Shown: positions 53,793-62,771, numbered from the stretch's first letter. The stretch is DNA of 64,000 bases from Minwuia sp. (GCA_029210175.1 JARGPL010000004.1:1-64000), one strand, 5' to 3'. Made by a program: numbers and translations. The notes: a model not told the origin generated them from the sequence alone.

Positions 53793-54787
53793 CACGCCAC
53801 CTCCATGCCGCTCTGCCGGGCGTCGAGGACGTCTGTCAGGGCGTCCCCGACCTCGGGCCTGGGGGCGGCGCGCGCGGCCTGGAACACACCTTCCATTTCC
53901 TGTGCGATGTCCGCCGACATGTCCGTCAGGGTCTGCGTGGTCACGCCAGCGGCGGTGAGCAGGGCGGCGGAGCGGGCAATCGGGTCGTTGGACCAGGCCC
54001 GCTCCACCTCCTCCGCGGCGCGATAGGATGCCGGATCAGCCCCGGTATGGCCGGTCAGGCGATAGGTCTTGGCGAGCAGGAACGCGGGGCGGCGGTCGCG
54101 CCTGACCTGCGTGACCAGGCGGTCTGCCGCCTCCACGACTGCAGTGATGTCATTGCCGTCGATGGTCTCCGCCGCAATGCCGAAGGCTTCGGCGCGGGCG
54201 GCAGGTCCGGGACCGGCTGTCAGGTCCTCCGTCCGGGTCGTGGCGGCGAAGCCGTTGTCTTCGCAGATGAACAGGACCGGCAGATTGAAGACGGCAGCCC
54301 AGTTCAGTCCCTCCAGGAATGGCCCACGGTTGGTCGCCCCGTCACCGAAGAAGCAGGCAACCACCCGGTCGTCGCCATGCAGGCTGATTGCGTGTGCGGC
54401 CCCCGTCGCGATGATGATGTTGGCCCCGACGACACCGTTCGCACCCAGCATGCCGACGGAGAAGTCGGCGATATGCATGGACCCGCCCTTGCCGCCGCAG
54501 TTGCCGCCCTGACGACCGAACAGTTCCCGCATCATGGCTTCGGGATCAGCCCCCTTGGCCAGGGTATGCCCGTGGCCGCGATGGGTGGACAGCAGGATGT
54601 CGTCGCGCCGCAATTGACCGGCAACGCCGGCCGCAATGGCTTCCTGCCCGATGGAGGGGTGGATGGCCCCCAGTACCAGGCCATCCTTCAGACCGCGCAG
54701 TGCGGTTTCTTCCAGTGCCCGTATGCGCAGCATCTGCCTGTGCAGGTCCAGAAACCTGTCCCGGTCGAGATTTCTGAGATCATCCAT
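53792..54787 (-). CDS. Thiamine-diphosphate-dependent dehydrogenase E1 component, alpha subunit
   Basis: The 331-residue E1 alpha subunit has DRFLDLHRQMLRIRALEETAL, GAIHPSIGQEAIAAGVAGQLRRDDILLSTHRGHGHTLAKGADPEAMMRELFGRQGGNCGGKGGSMHIAD, the ThDP-binding motif FFGDGATNRGPFLEGLNWAAVFNLPVLFICEDN (G-D-G-x23-26-N), and TYRLTGHTGADPASYRAAEEVE, resembling acetoin or pyruvate dehydrogenase alpha subunits. Start ATG 54787 is preferred; the frame to 54829 adds an unconserved tail. It precedes the beta gene with a one-base overlap. The missing E2/E3 leaves the complex type undecided. Confidence 0.9.
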   Translation of the reverse strand: MDDLRNLDRDRFLDLHRQMLRIRALEETALRGLKDGLVLGAIHPSIGQEAIAAGVAGQLRRDDILLSTHRGHGHTLAKGADPEAMMRELFGRQGGNCGGKGGSMHIADFSVGMLGANGVVGANIIIATGAAHAISLHGDDRVVACFFGDGATNRGPFLEGLNWAAVFNLPVLFICEDNGFAATTRTEDLTAGPGPAARAEAFGIAAETIDGNDITAVVEAADRLVTQVRRDRRPAFLLAKTYRLTGHTGADPASYRAAEEVERAWSNDPIARSAALLTAAGVTTQTLTDMSADIAQEMEGVFQAARAAPRPEVGDALTDVLDARQSGMEVA

Positions 54788-54899
54788 TTGTCTCTCCCCC
54801 GCATTGGCAAGCTGCCTGCAAGCCGTCACGATAGGGAGGTCGGCTGAATCGGGTCAATCTGGTCGGCAATTCAGCACCTGATTGGGAGGCATCACGAAG

Positions 54900-55730
54900 A
54901 TGGCGGACCGGCCCTATGGAATCGTTCTGGCAGACACGATCACCAGCCTGCCAGCGGAGGCTGCGGGCGCGGTTGTGGTCTGCGGCAGCCATGGTGGTGT
55001 TTTCCCTGCGGCCTGCGCCATCAAGGCCGGCGTTCGGGCAGTCATCCTGAATGATGCAGGCGTGGGGCGCGATCAGGCCGGTATCGGCGGTCTCGACCTC
55101 TGTCTGTCGCATGGCATGGCCGCAGCAACAGTGAATGCGATGAGCTGTCGTATCGGTGATGCCGCCGACATGCTGCAGCGCGGCCGCATCGGCCACGTCA
55201 ATGCGCTGGCGCTCACCGTGGGGGTCCGTCCGGGGATGAGCGTCGAGGACGCGGCAGAAGCCTTGTTGCTGGCCCCGGTCTCCGACCTGCCGGGAACGGC
55301 GCCGGACGAAACCCGGGAGGAGATTGCCCTGCCGGATGCCCGTCGCCGGATCGTCATCATGGATTCCGCGTCACTGGTGAAACCCGATGACGATGGGCAG
55401 ATCGTCGTGACCGCGTCACACGGCGCCCTGGTTGGCGGAAACAAGACCTATGCCATACGGTGCGCGGTCTATGCCGCGCTGTTCAACGATGCAGGTGGCG
55501 GACCGGAGGGGTGGGGGTTCAGCCGACTGTCGGCGCTGGATGAGCGGCGGATTGCCGGGGCGACGGTCAGCGCGGCCAGTGCGCGGATTGGCGACGGCCG
55601 GTCAACCTACGACGATGGTATCCTGAGTGCGGTCAATGATGTTGCCCGTTTCATGGGCCTGCGCATCGGCATGACGGCGCAGGATGCCTGCGAACTGCTG
55701 GCCCTGTCGGACGTCAGGGACCCCCTGTGA
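54900..55730 (+). CDS. Unknown protein with two tandem copies of one domain
   Basis: I do not recognise this 276-residue protein by name, but it is clearly two copies of a domain of about 130 residues. Copy 1 reads GIVLADTITSLP, AVVVCGSHGGVFPAACAIKAGVRAVILNDAGVG, GGLDLCLSHGMAAATVNAMSCRIGD and HVNALALTVGVRPGMSVEDAAEALL. Copy 2 repeats these as RIVIMDSASLV, IVVTASHGALVGGNKTYAIRCAVYAALFNDAGGG, LSALDERRIAGATVSAASARIGDG and AVNDVARFMGLRIGMTAQDACELL. The shared G/A-S-H-G-G/A and N-D-A-G motifs suggest a catalytic or ligand site. No signal peptide. Start ATG 54900 follows GGGAGG; a TTG at 54882 is less likely. It is divergent from the E1 genes. Confidence 0.7.
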   Translation: MADRPYGIVLADTITSLPAEAAGAVVVCGSHGGVFPAACAIKAGVRAVILNDAGVGRDQAGIGGLDLCLSHGMAAATVNAMSCRIGDAADMLQRGRIGHVNALALTVGVRPGMSVEDAAEALLLAPVSDLPGTAPDETREEIALPDARRRIVIMDSASLVKPDDDGQIVVTASHGALVGGNKTYAIRCAVYAALFNDAGGGPEGWGFSRLSALDERRIAGATVSAASARIGDGRSTYDDGILSAVNDVARFMGLRIGMTAQDACELLALSDVRDPL

Positions 55731-55792
55731 TCTGATCAGGCACGCCCAAGGCGCGACTGCGCCGGGCAGGTGGACCAGCGTCGCCAGCTCGT

Positions 55793-57088
55793 TCAGGCGG
55801 CTGAGGAGGTTGCTTCAGGGATGCCGTCCGTAATCATCTGCAGGCGTTTTGCGGGCAGCACCAGACTGACCGTGGTGCCGACATCCGGTTCGCTGTCCAT
55901 TTCGAAACGGCCATTGTGCAGTTCCACCAGTGACTTGGTCAGCGGGACGCCGAGGCCGGTGCCTTCGTGATTGCGGGAATGGGTGGCATCGGCCTGACCG
56001 AACGGCTCCATGACCCGGGGAATATCCTCCGGCCTGATGCCAATGCCGGTATCGGCAACAATGAGATGCAGGTCGCCGTTGGTGTCGAGTTCGGCGCGGA
56101 TTTCCACCTGGCCGCCTGATTTCGAGAACTTGACGGCGTTGCTGAGCATGTTCAGCAACGCCCGGCGCATCAGGATCTCGTCGCAGAACAGTTCCACGTC
56201 GTTCAGTTCACCGCCGAAATTGATCCTGATCGCGTTCTTCTGCGCCATGGCATCCACCAGACGGATCGACCGCTCCACCAGATCGGCCACGGATGTGTGG
56301 GATTCGTTCAGCACTGTCTTGCCAGCATCGATCTTCGTCAGGTCGAGGATGTCATTCACGATGCGCAGCAGATGCTGTCCGCTTTCGTTGATGTAGACGG
56401 CGTATTCGCCGAACCGTGCCGTGTCGGCCGGCGCATCTGCCTGCAACTGCTGGCGGATCAGGTCAGAGAATCCGATGATCGAATTCAGCGGTGTGCGCAG
56501 TTCATGACTCATCGTGGCGAGAAATTCGGACTTCGCCCGATTGGCGGCCTCGGCCCGCAGCTTCTCCTGCCGCAGACCCTCTTCCAGGGACTGACGCTGC
56601 TTGATCTCGCTGCGCAGGTCGAAGTTCATCTTCTCCAGGTCAAGGGTGCGTTCCTCGACCCGTCGCTTCAGGCTTTCGTTGGCGGCATGCAGGGCCAGCT
56701 CCGCCTTGCGGCGATCGATCTGGGTCTGCATCCGGGCCATTGTGATATCCAGATCGACAGGCTTGGTGATGTAGTCGTTGGCACCCAGCTTGATCGCTTC
56801 GGCGATACCGTCCTTTTCATGGATCGCTGTCACCATGATGACGGGCAGGATGGCCGGGCTTCGGTTGGCGCGAATGATCCGCAGGACCTCGAGGCCGCTC
56901 ATGCCCGGCATCATGATGTCCAGCAACACGATGTCGAAATCCTGCTCGTCCACCATGCGCAATGCCATGGGACCATCGTCGGCCATCTCGGCCTCGAAGC
57001 CGCGGCGGATCAGGCGGCGCACGAGCATCGCCCGATTTGCCTCCAGGTCATCGACGACAAGTACGCGCGGCGGATTCTCGTGGCTCAT
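55793..57088 (-). CDS. Response-regulator receiver / histidine kinase hybrid
   Basis: The 431-residue protein starts with a receiver domain: RVLVVDDLEANRAMLVRRLIRRGFEAEMADDG, the phosphoacceptor Asp57 in FDIVLLDIMMPGMSGLE, and YITKPVD with the Lys. A coiled coil (residues 120-185) leads to HisKA with FLATMSHELRTPLNSIIGFSDLI (His195), and then HATPase motifs: NMLSNAVKFSKSGGQ (N box), VADTGIGIRPEDI (G1) and NHEGTGLGVPLTKSL (G2). It is soluble; no membrane segment. The REC-before-kinase order suggests it accepts and relays a signal. It is divergent from the MHYT kinase gene over a tandem repeat. Confidence 0.93.
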   Translation of the reverse strand: MSHENPPRVLVVDDLEANRAMLVRRLIRRGFEAEMADDGPMALRMVDEQDFDIVLLDIMMPGMSGLEVLRIIRANRSPAILPVIMVTAIHEKDGIAEAIKLGANDYITKPVDLDITMARMQTQIDRRKAELALHAANESLKRRVEERTLDLEKMNFDLRSEIKQRQSLEEGLRQEKLRAEAANRAKSEFLATMSHELRTPLNSIIGFSDLIRQQLQADAPADTARFGEYAVYINESGQHLLRIVNDILDLTKIDAGKTVLNESHTSVADLVERSIRLVDAMAQKNAIRINFGGELNDVELFCDEILMRRALLNMLSNAVKFSKSGGQVEIRAELDTNGDLHLIVADTGIGIRPEDIPRVMEPFGQADATHSRNHEGTGLGVPLTKSLVELHNGRFEMDSEPDVGTTVSLVLPAKRLQMITDGIPEATSSAA

Positions 57089-57167
57089 GATCGCTCCGGT
57101 ATCTGTGGACGGGGCAAGGCGTCCTTATGCCGGATCCGACCTGAAGAATTCGTTAAGGGTCGATGCC

Positions 57168-57231
57168 AACGCCAGTCTCTCGCAATGCCAGTCTCTCGCA
57201 ATGCCGGTCTCTCGGAATACCAGTCTGGGGC
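57168..57231. repeat. Tandem repeat of four 16-bp units in the divergent kinase promoter region
   Basis: Units AACGCCAGTCTCTCGC, AATGCCAGTCTCTCGC, AATGCCGGTCTCTCGG and AATACCAGTCTGGGGC follow one another from 57168 to 57231. They lie between the starts of the REC-kinase gene (57088, minus) and the MHYT kinase gene (57301, plus). The interval 57089-57300 otherwise shows no gene. The array could be a set of binding sites or slippage products. Confidence 0.8.
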
Positions 57232-57300
57232 CGCCCGATATACGGCTTAAGGCGAACTTAACTCCTCCAGCGCATGCTGACCGCGCACGGAGGAACATGA

Positions 57301-58905
57301 ATGCAAATGTCTTCAAATCATGATGCCGGTCTGATCCTGCTCGCCGTCGTGGTCTGTATCTTTGCAGCATTCTCGGCGCTCAACATCGCGTCTCGATCCA
57401 CGGAAGCGCGTGGCATCACGGCTGTTGGCTGGACGTTCTTTGCGTCCGTTGTGCTCGGCGGTGGTATCTGGTCGATGCACTTCATCGCCATGCTGGCTAC
57501 GGATCTGCCCGGCGTGACGATGCTGTTCGACGGACCAATGACGCTCGGGTCCATGGCGATTGCCATCGTGTTCACCTGGGGCGGATTGGCACTGGTCCGT
57601 GCACTTGGGACTGACATTCTGATGTTGCTGGCGGGTGGCCTCAGCATGGGACTCGGTATCGCCGGCATGCATTACCTCGGCATGGCCGCGATGCGCATGC
57701 CGATGGAAATCGTCTACGATCCCGTACTGTTCATGGTGTCGTTTGCGATTGCGATTACGGCTTCGATGGCAGCACTATGGCTCTGCCTGAATCTGGACAC
57801 CCTGCTCTGGAGGCTTTGCAGCGCGCTGGTCATGGCCGTCGCCGTGGCGGGCATGCATTACACGGGCATGGCGGCCGCGACATTCGAACTGAAGACCGGG
57901 TTTGTCGTGAATCCGTCGGATCTTGTGGGGTCAGACATGCTGGCCTACGCCATCGCGATCGGTGATGTTCTGCTGATTGGCCTGGGTCTGGCGACAGCCT
58001 TGGTCGACAAGCGCGTCGGGGACAACCTGAAAGCGGGCGGGGAACGGATACAACGCAGCGAAGAACGCTTCCGCCTCATGGTCAACGGTCTACAGGATCA
58101 TGCGATTGTCATGCTGGATCCCGGGGGGCGCATTTCCAGCTGGAATAACGGTGCCACACGGCTCTATGGATATTCGGCGGAAGAGGCGCTGGGCCTGTCC
58201 AGTGCGACCCTCGATACCGACAGCGTCAACGGCGTCCGCAACATGGCGCACGCGTTGTCGGAAGCCAACATGCGCGGGCGGTTCGAATCGGAAATGCGGC
58301 GGCGTCGCAAGGACGGCTCCGAGTACTGGGCGAGCGTCACGTTCCATCCTGTCTACGACCCGCAAGGTGATCTTTCCGGCTATGCCAGCATCACCCATGA
58401 CATCAGTCAGCGACGGGCCGCGGAAACGGCATTGCGTTCGGCTTTTGACGGTCTGGAAGCGAAGGTGGCGGAACGGACCCGCGAACTCAAGGCCGCCATG
58501 GAGGCTGCAGAGGCAGCGAACTCCGCGAAGAGTTCCTTCCTCGCCAACATGAGCCACGAATTGCGCACGCCGCTGAATGCCATCATTGGCTACACCGAGA
58601 TGCTGATCGAGGATTTCGAGGATCAGGGCGACGCGGGCACGGTCGATGATCTGCACCGTATCGAGAAATCCGGACGACACCTACTGGACCTGATCAATGA
58701 GGTTCTGGATCTGGCGAAGGTGGAGGCCGGACGGGTCACGCTGGATCTCGAAGCTGTGGACATTGCCGCGCTGGTCGATGAAGCGGCGAGCACGGTGCGC
58801 CCGATTGCGGAACGGTACGGTACGGCAATGTCCTCAATATCGATGTGGACATTGACCGCCAGCACCTGGAATCGGACCGCAAGCGCCTGTTCCAGTGCCT
58901 GCTGA
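57301..58905 (+). CDS. MHYT-PAS sensor histidine kinase, N-terminal part (frameshifted)
   Basis: The 534-residue ORF has an N-terminal MHYT integral-membrane sensor (residues about 1-230) with three motifs: WSMHFIAM, AGMHYLGMAAM and AGMHYTGMAAA. This is followed by a PAS domain (about 255-375, ERFRLMVNGLQDHAIVMLDPGGRISSWNNGATRLYGY), and HisKA with FLANMSHELRTPLNAIIG (His419). It then runs out of frame near residue 506, and the last 28 residues (SSISMWTLTASTW...) are not kinase sequence. The cause is a five-base direct duplication, GGTAC-GGTAC at 58814-58823; one copy would read ERYGNVLNIDVDID and rejoin the ATPase domain encoded at 58845. MHYT domains may sense O2, CO or NO through copper. 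As read, the protein lacks ATPase and cannot phosphorylate. Confidence 0.85.
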   Translation: MQMSSNHDAGLILLAVVVCIFAAFSALNIASRSTEARGITAVGWTFFASVVLGGGIWSMHFIAMLATDLPGVTMLFDGPMTLGSMAIAIVFTWGGLALVRALGTDILMLLAGGLSMGLGIAGMHYLGMAAMRMPMEIVYDPVLFMVSFAIAITASMAALWLCLNLDTLLWRLCSALVMAVAVAGMHYTGMAAATFELKTGFVVNPSDLVGSDMLAYAIAIGDVLLIGLGLATALVDKRVGDNLKAGGERIQRSEERFRLMVNGLQDHAIVMLDPGGRISSWNNGATRLYGYSAEEALGLSSATLDTDSVNGVRNMAHALSEANMRGRFESEMRRRRKDGSEYWASVTFHPVYDPQGDLSGYASITHDISQRRAAETALRSAFDGLEAKVAERTRELKAAMEAAEAANSAKSSFLANMSHELRTPLNAIIGYTEMLIEDFEDQGDAGTVDDLHRIEKSGRHLLDLINEVLDLAKVEAGRVTLDLEAVDIAALVDEAASTVRPIAERYGTAMSSISMWTLTASTWNRTASACSSAC

Positions 58906-60038
58906 ACCTGCTGTCGAACGCTGCCAAGTTCACCGAGAACGGCGAGATCGCCCTGCGCGTGCTTTCCCGCATCGTCAACGGGCAAGCCATGATCGAGTTC
59001 CAGGTGCGCGACACCGGCATCGGGCTGACGCCGGAACAGCTCGACAAGGTCTTCGAACCCTTCGAGCAGGCCGACGGCACCCTGACCCGCGAACGCGAAG
59101 GTACCGGGCTTGGCCTGACCATCACCCGCAGGATCGTGCAGATGATGGGCGGCGACATTTCGGCGGTCAGCACGTTGGGCGAAGGGTCCACGTTCACCCT
59201 GTCGGTCCCGGCTGAACTGGCGCAGGAACATGATGAAGGCCTGATCCGGTCTGGTGAGCCTGTGCCCGTCATCGCTGCATCAGGGGTCGCGTCGGTCGAT
59301 GCCGATGGCGGCGGGCCCCTGGCGGTCGTGATCGATGATGATCAGGATGCGCTGGACATTTACCGGCGGGTGCTGGAACGCAGTGGTTATCGCACCCGGA
59401 TGGCGACCGATGGTGATGCAGGCCTGGCCGTCATCCGCGCGTTGCTGCCAGACCTCGTGGTGCTTGATATCGCGATGCCCGGGATGGATGGCTGGGACGT
59501 GATGGCCGCCCTGAAGGCCGAGCCTGAACTGGCGGAAATCCCGGTGGTGGTGGCCTCCGTCAACGATCAGGCGGAACGGGGGCTGGCACTCGGTGCAGTG
59601 GATTGGCTGATCAAGCCGGTGTCGGCGGAGGCATTGACCGAAACAGCCGCACGGTTGCGCCGCAACACCGGCTTTCCGCGGGTGCTGGTCTTCAGCGATC
59701 AGATCGATGTCATCGAACCGGTCAGCGATACCCTGGACGACATGGGCATTACCTGCCTGTTCTTTGAAAGCCCGGACCATCTGCCGGATCTGCAGACCTT
59801 TGGCCCAGATGTCCTGATGATCGACCTGAACAGCTGTTTCGGAAACCCGGACGTGCTGGACCGGCTGAAGGCGCAGTCGCAGTGGAGCGAGATGCGGGTT
59901 GTCCTGCTCGCCGCGCCAGCAGACACCGGCCATGAACTCCGGCCCAGCATCGATCCGCGATTGCCCCCCGAAGATCTGCTGCGCGAGATCGAGAAGTTCG
60001 TGACGCCGGCCAGGAAAGCAGTGGTCGCCGCCGCCTGA
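58845..60038 (+). CDS. Histidine kinase ATPase plus receiver domains (C-terminal part of the frameshifted gene)
   Basis: This frame supplies what the preceding ORF lost: the HATPase domain with CLLNLLSNAAKFTENGEI (N box), FQVRDTGIGLTPEQL (G1) and REGTGLGLTITRRIV (G2); a receiver domain with AVVIDDDQDALDIYRR and the phosphoacceptor Asp in PDLVVLDIAMPGMDGWDV and WLIKPVSAE; and a second, degenerate receiver-like module (RVLVFSDQIDVIEPVSDTLDDMGI...DVLMIDLNSCFGNPD). The ORF starts with GTG 58845, but that is a frame artefact; it is really the tail of the gene starting at 57301. The two ORFs overlap by 61 bases. Confidence 0.85.
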   Translation: MDIDRQHLESDRKRLFQCLLNLLSNAAKFTENGEIALRVLSRIVNGQAMIEFQVRDTGIGLTPEQLDKVFEPFEQADGTLTREREGTGLGLTITRRIVQMMGGDISAVSTLGEGSTFTLSVPAELAQEHDEGLIRSGEPVPVIAASGVASVDADGGGPLAVVIDDDQDALDIYRRVLERSGYRTRMATDGDAGLAVIRALLPDLVVLDIAMPGMDGWDVMAALKAEPELAEIPVVVASVNDQAERGLALGAVDWLIKPVSAEALTETAARLRRNTGFPRVLVFSDQIDVIEPVSDTLDDMGITCLFFESPDHLPDLQTFGPDVLMIDLNSCFGNPDVLDRLKAQSQWSEMRVVLLAAPADTGHELRPSIDPRLPPEDLLREIEKFVTPARKAVVAAA

Positions 60039-60151
60039 TCTGCCACAGGCACATGTGGTCGCTTCTGGCAGCCACCCGCTGGTCGCCGTTCCCGAGCATC
60101 AGGTAAACCGCTAACATGCCCGTCAACACTTCAGCGAACGGGGAGGTTCAG

Positions 60152-61030
60152 GTGTCGAACGGAAATTCAGGACGCATGTCGGACAAGGTCGCGGTCATCA
60201 CTGGCGGCGCATCGGGCATGGGCAAGGCAACCGCGATGCGGTTTCTGGAAGAGGGCGCATCGGTGGCCGTGGGTGACCTCAATCAGGTGAACGGCGATGC
60301 AGTGGTTGCGGAAGCGACTTCGGCAGGGTTCGGTGACCGGGTCGCTTTCGTGCGGTGCGACGTGGCCGAAGAGGCGGATGTCGCGGCGCTGGTCGGCAGG
60401 GCAGTGGAAAAGTTCGGACACCTTGACTGCATGTTCAACAACGCCGGTGTCGGCGGCGCATTCGGCCCGATCACCGACACAACGGTGGATGAATGGGACT
60501 ACACGTTCGCTGTACTGGTGCGCGGTGTCTTCCTGGGCTGCAAGTATGCCACACGGCAGATGCAGCAGCAGGGTACAGGTGGTTCCATCATCTCCACAGC
60601 TTCCATCGCGGGACTTTCCGGCGGCGCTGGCCCGATTGCCTATTCTGCGGCAAAGGCCGCCGTCGTGAATCTGACGCGGGCGCTGGCCGGAGATCTGGCC
60701 CATGACCATATCCGGGTCAACGCCATTGCGCCGGGGGCCATCCGCACGCCCCTGCTGCATTCCGGCCGGGCCGAGATGATGGAGAAGATGGCGCAGGCGA
60801 AGACGCCCTGGCCACGGCTGGGTGAAGGTGCCGACATTGCCGGTGCGGCGCTGTTCCTGGCCTCCAGCGACAGTGAATTCGTCACCGGTCATACGCTGGT
60901 CGTCGATGGCGGTGTGCTGGGCGCGGCCCCGGATTTCTGGGGTCATGGCCCCGACGCCATGTTCAAGTCAAAGGCTGGCGTGAATCGTGGCACCACCGGT
61001 GCAGGTGGCGACGTGCGCGACGTCGATTGA
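60152..61030 (+). CDS. SDR family NAD(P)-dependent oxidoreductase
   Basis: The 292-residue classical SDR has KVAVITGGASGMGKATAMRFLEEGASVAVGDL with the glycine motif and an Asp at the end of beta2, which suggests NAD(H). It also has FNNAGVGGAFGPI (NNAG), SIISTASIAGLSGGAGPIAYSAAKAAVVNLTRALAGDLAHD (Y-S-A-A-K), RVNAIAPGAIRTPLL and the closing VTGHTLVVDGGVLGAAP. The 28-residue C-terminal extension is unusual. GTG 60152 is preferred because GGGAGG lies seven bases upstream; ATG 60116 and ATG 60176 are alternatives. The substrate cannot be assigned. Confidence 0.88.
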   Translation: MSNGNSGRMSDKVAVITGGASGMGKATAMRFLEEGASVAVGDLNQVNGDAVVAEATSAGFGDRVAFVRCDVAEEADVAALVGRAVEKFGHLDCMFNNAGVGGAFGPITDTTVDEWDYTFAVLVRGVFLGCKYATRQMQQQGTGGSIISTASIAGLSGGAGPIAYSAAKAAVVNLTRALAGDLAHDHIRVNAIAPGAIRTPLLHSGRAEMMEKMAQAKTPWPRLGEGADIAGAALFLASSDSEFVTGHTLVVDGGVLGAAPDFWGHGPDAMFKSKAGVNRGTTGAGGDVRDVD

Positions 61031-61128
61031 CGCATTCATCTGACGCCAGGTCGGTGCAAGACGGAAAGGGCCGCCGTGATCATGATGATCGCGGCGGCCC
61101 CATTTCGTTCCGGTCAGGTTCAGGGAGA

Positions 61129-62532
61129 TCAGTTCTCGAGGAACCGAACCTCAACCCGGCGGTTGCGCTGGAACGCTTCTTCCGTGTTGCCGGTATCGCG
61201 CGGATGGAATTCCGCATGACCAGCCGCGACCAGGCGGTTCTTCGGGATGCCCTTGTCGATCAGGTAGCGCACGACGGACAGTGAACGCGCGATGGACAGT
61301 TCCCAGTTGGACGGGAACTTCGGCGTTGAGATGGGTCGCTGGTCGGTATGGCCGTCGATCTGCAGGGCCCAGTCGATTTCAGCCGGAATGTCGGGCGATG
61401 CCGCAATCACGGCCTGGGCGAAGGCATCCAGGCGGGACTGGCCGATCGGGCGCAGGCTTGCCTTGCCGACATCGAACAGGACTTCCGAGCTGAAGACGAT
61501 CCGTTCGCCATCGATCTCGTCCGCATTGGCGACGCCACCAAGCTCGTTCACGCGGGCAAGGAATGACGTACGGTGGCCGATGATCTGGACATCGTCGCGG
61601 GTTTCGAGCGTTTCGACCCGTTCATTGGCCTGCTTCAGCCGCGCCTCCAGTCGGGCAACCTGGTTCAGGGCGCCGGTCAGACGCCCCTGGACCTTGCCGA
61701 ATTCGATCTTATCGATGCCGGTGTCGCCGCCTTCCAGCTGCGCCCGTGCGGTGACGAGTTCAGCCGTTGCCTCATCGAAGCGCGCGTTCGCGGCCGTCAG
61801 CAGTGCCTGGAACTGGTCGCGCTCGGTTTCGGCCTCACGGCGTTTCTGCGCGGCGTTGCGCAGGTTCTTCTGATAGCGTTCGGCAAGGGACTGGATCTCG
61901 GCCATCTGGGCCAGCAGGTCACGCTTTTCCTTTTCGGCGGCGGCGGCTTCGGCCCGCAGCTTGCCCACTTCCTGACTGATCTGTGTCAGCTGGTTGATCT
62001 GGGTGCTGAAGGTGCTTTCCAGGCGGGTGATGATCTGCTGCACCTGAATGACGCGGTTTTCAGTGTTCTGCAGTTCAAGGACCAGTGCTGCCACATGATC
62101 GGCCAGGATGTTGTTGCAATCCCCGGGCGCGCCATCTGCCAGACCACAGGCCTCGACGGAGGCCAGACGGTACTTGCGCTTGAAATTCCAGTACAGGAAG
62201 CCACCGATGGGCTGGTTGGCCAGCAGGCGGACGGCAACCCACGAATCCGGGTGCAGGTCGATGATCCGCTCGAACCGCTTCCACGCCAGGCCATAGAGGC
62301 GATGGCGCTCCAGCGGCAGTACGCCGGGCTTGTCGGCCTTGCGGATGAAATCGAGCGCGGAGACAAACAGCCCGTTCACATCGGTATCGCAGGCACAGGT
62401 GATCTCGTCGATGGATGCACCGGCAACAGGCGGCTGGACAGCCTTGCTCTGGGCCGGTGTGGCTGCTTTGTCCTGCGCCATGGCGCTGAAGCTCAGGAAG
62501 GAGGCCACGATGACCCCGGCAATACGTTGCAT
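61129..62532 (-). CDS. OmpA-family peptidoglycan-binding protein with long coiled coil
   Basis: The 467-residue protein has a signal peptide (IAGVIVASFLSFSAMAQ), a Cys-containing periplasmic N-terminal domain (EITCACDTDVNGLFVSALDFIRKADK, GLADGAPGDCNNILADHVAALVLELQ), a coiled coil (about 165-300), and a C-terminal OmpA/MotB domain: IVFSSEVLFDVGKASLRPIGQSRLDAFAQAV, DWALQIDGHTDQRPI, NWELSIARSLSVVRYLIDKGIPKNRLVAAGHAEFHPRDTGNTEEAFQRNRRVEVRFLEN. The Asp and Arg for diaminopimelate binding (N-W-E-L-S-x-A-R) are seen. It resembles the MotB-like/flagellar-associated group of alphaproteobacteria. No motor genes are near, so an envelope-stabilising role is equally likely. Confidence 0.9.
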   Translation of the reverse strand: MQRIAGVIVASFLSFSAMAQDKAATPAQSKAVQPPVAGASIDEITCACDTDVNGLFVSALDFIRKADKPGVLPLERHRLYGLAWKRFERIIDLHPDSWVAVRLLANQPIGGFLYWNFKRKYRLASVEACGLADGAPGDCNNILADHVAALVLELQNTENRVIQVQQIITRLESTFSTQINQLTQISQEVGKLRAEAAAAEKEKRDLLAQMAEIQSLAERYQKNLRNAAQKRREAETERDQFQALLTAANARFDEATAELVTARAQLEGGDTGIDKIEFGKVQGRLTGALNQVARLEARLKQANERVETLETRDDVQIIGHRTSFLARVNELGGVANADEIDGERIVFSSEVLFDVGKASLRPIGQSRLDAFAQAVIAASPDIPAEIDWALQIDGHTDQRPISTPKFPSNWELSIARSLSVVRYLIDKGIPKNRLVAAGHAEFHPRDTGNTEEAFQRNRRVEVRFLEN

Positions 62533-62656
62533 TTTGGAAATATCCCCTTAGACACGCGAACTGCTGCGGTACAAAGCAAGGGATGGGCCAGAACCTGTTT
62601 CAATTTCCGCTGGTCAAGCTGTGCGGGCTTTGGTATGCCCTCATCCGCTCTGTTGA

Positions 62657-62731
62657 TCCTCGGTAGCTCAGCGGTAGAGCAATCGGCTGTTAACCGATTG
62701 GTCGTAGGTTCGAATCCTACCCGGGGAGCCA
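62657..62731 (+). tRNA. tRNA-Asn (anticodon GTT)
   Basis: The 75-base cloverleaf has acceptor stem TCCTCGG with CCGGGGA (one T-G wobble), D arm TAGCTCAGCGGTAGAGC, anticodon stem ATCGG/CCGAT around CTGTTAA with anticodon GTT, T arm GTAGGTTCGAATCCTAC, discriminator G and encoded CCA. Confidence 0.97.
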
Positions 62732-62738
62732 GTTTCTC

Positions 62739-62771
62739 AAGGCCCGGACCTCACATGAGGTTCCGGGCCTT
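62739..62771 (+). terminator. Hairpin terminator after tRNA-Asn
   Basis: AAGGCCCGGA pairs with TCCGGGCCTT, and CCTC with GAGG inside it, giving a long stem with one bulged T and an ACAT loop, starting eight bases after the tRNA. The downstream tail is TGTGCATTTC, so U-tract support is weak. Confidence 0.65.
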
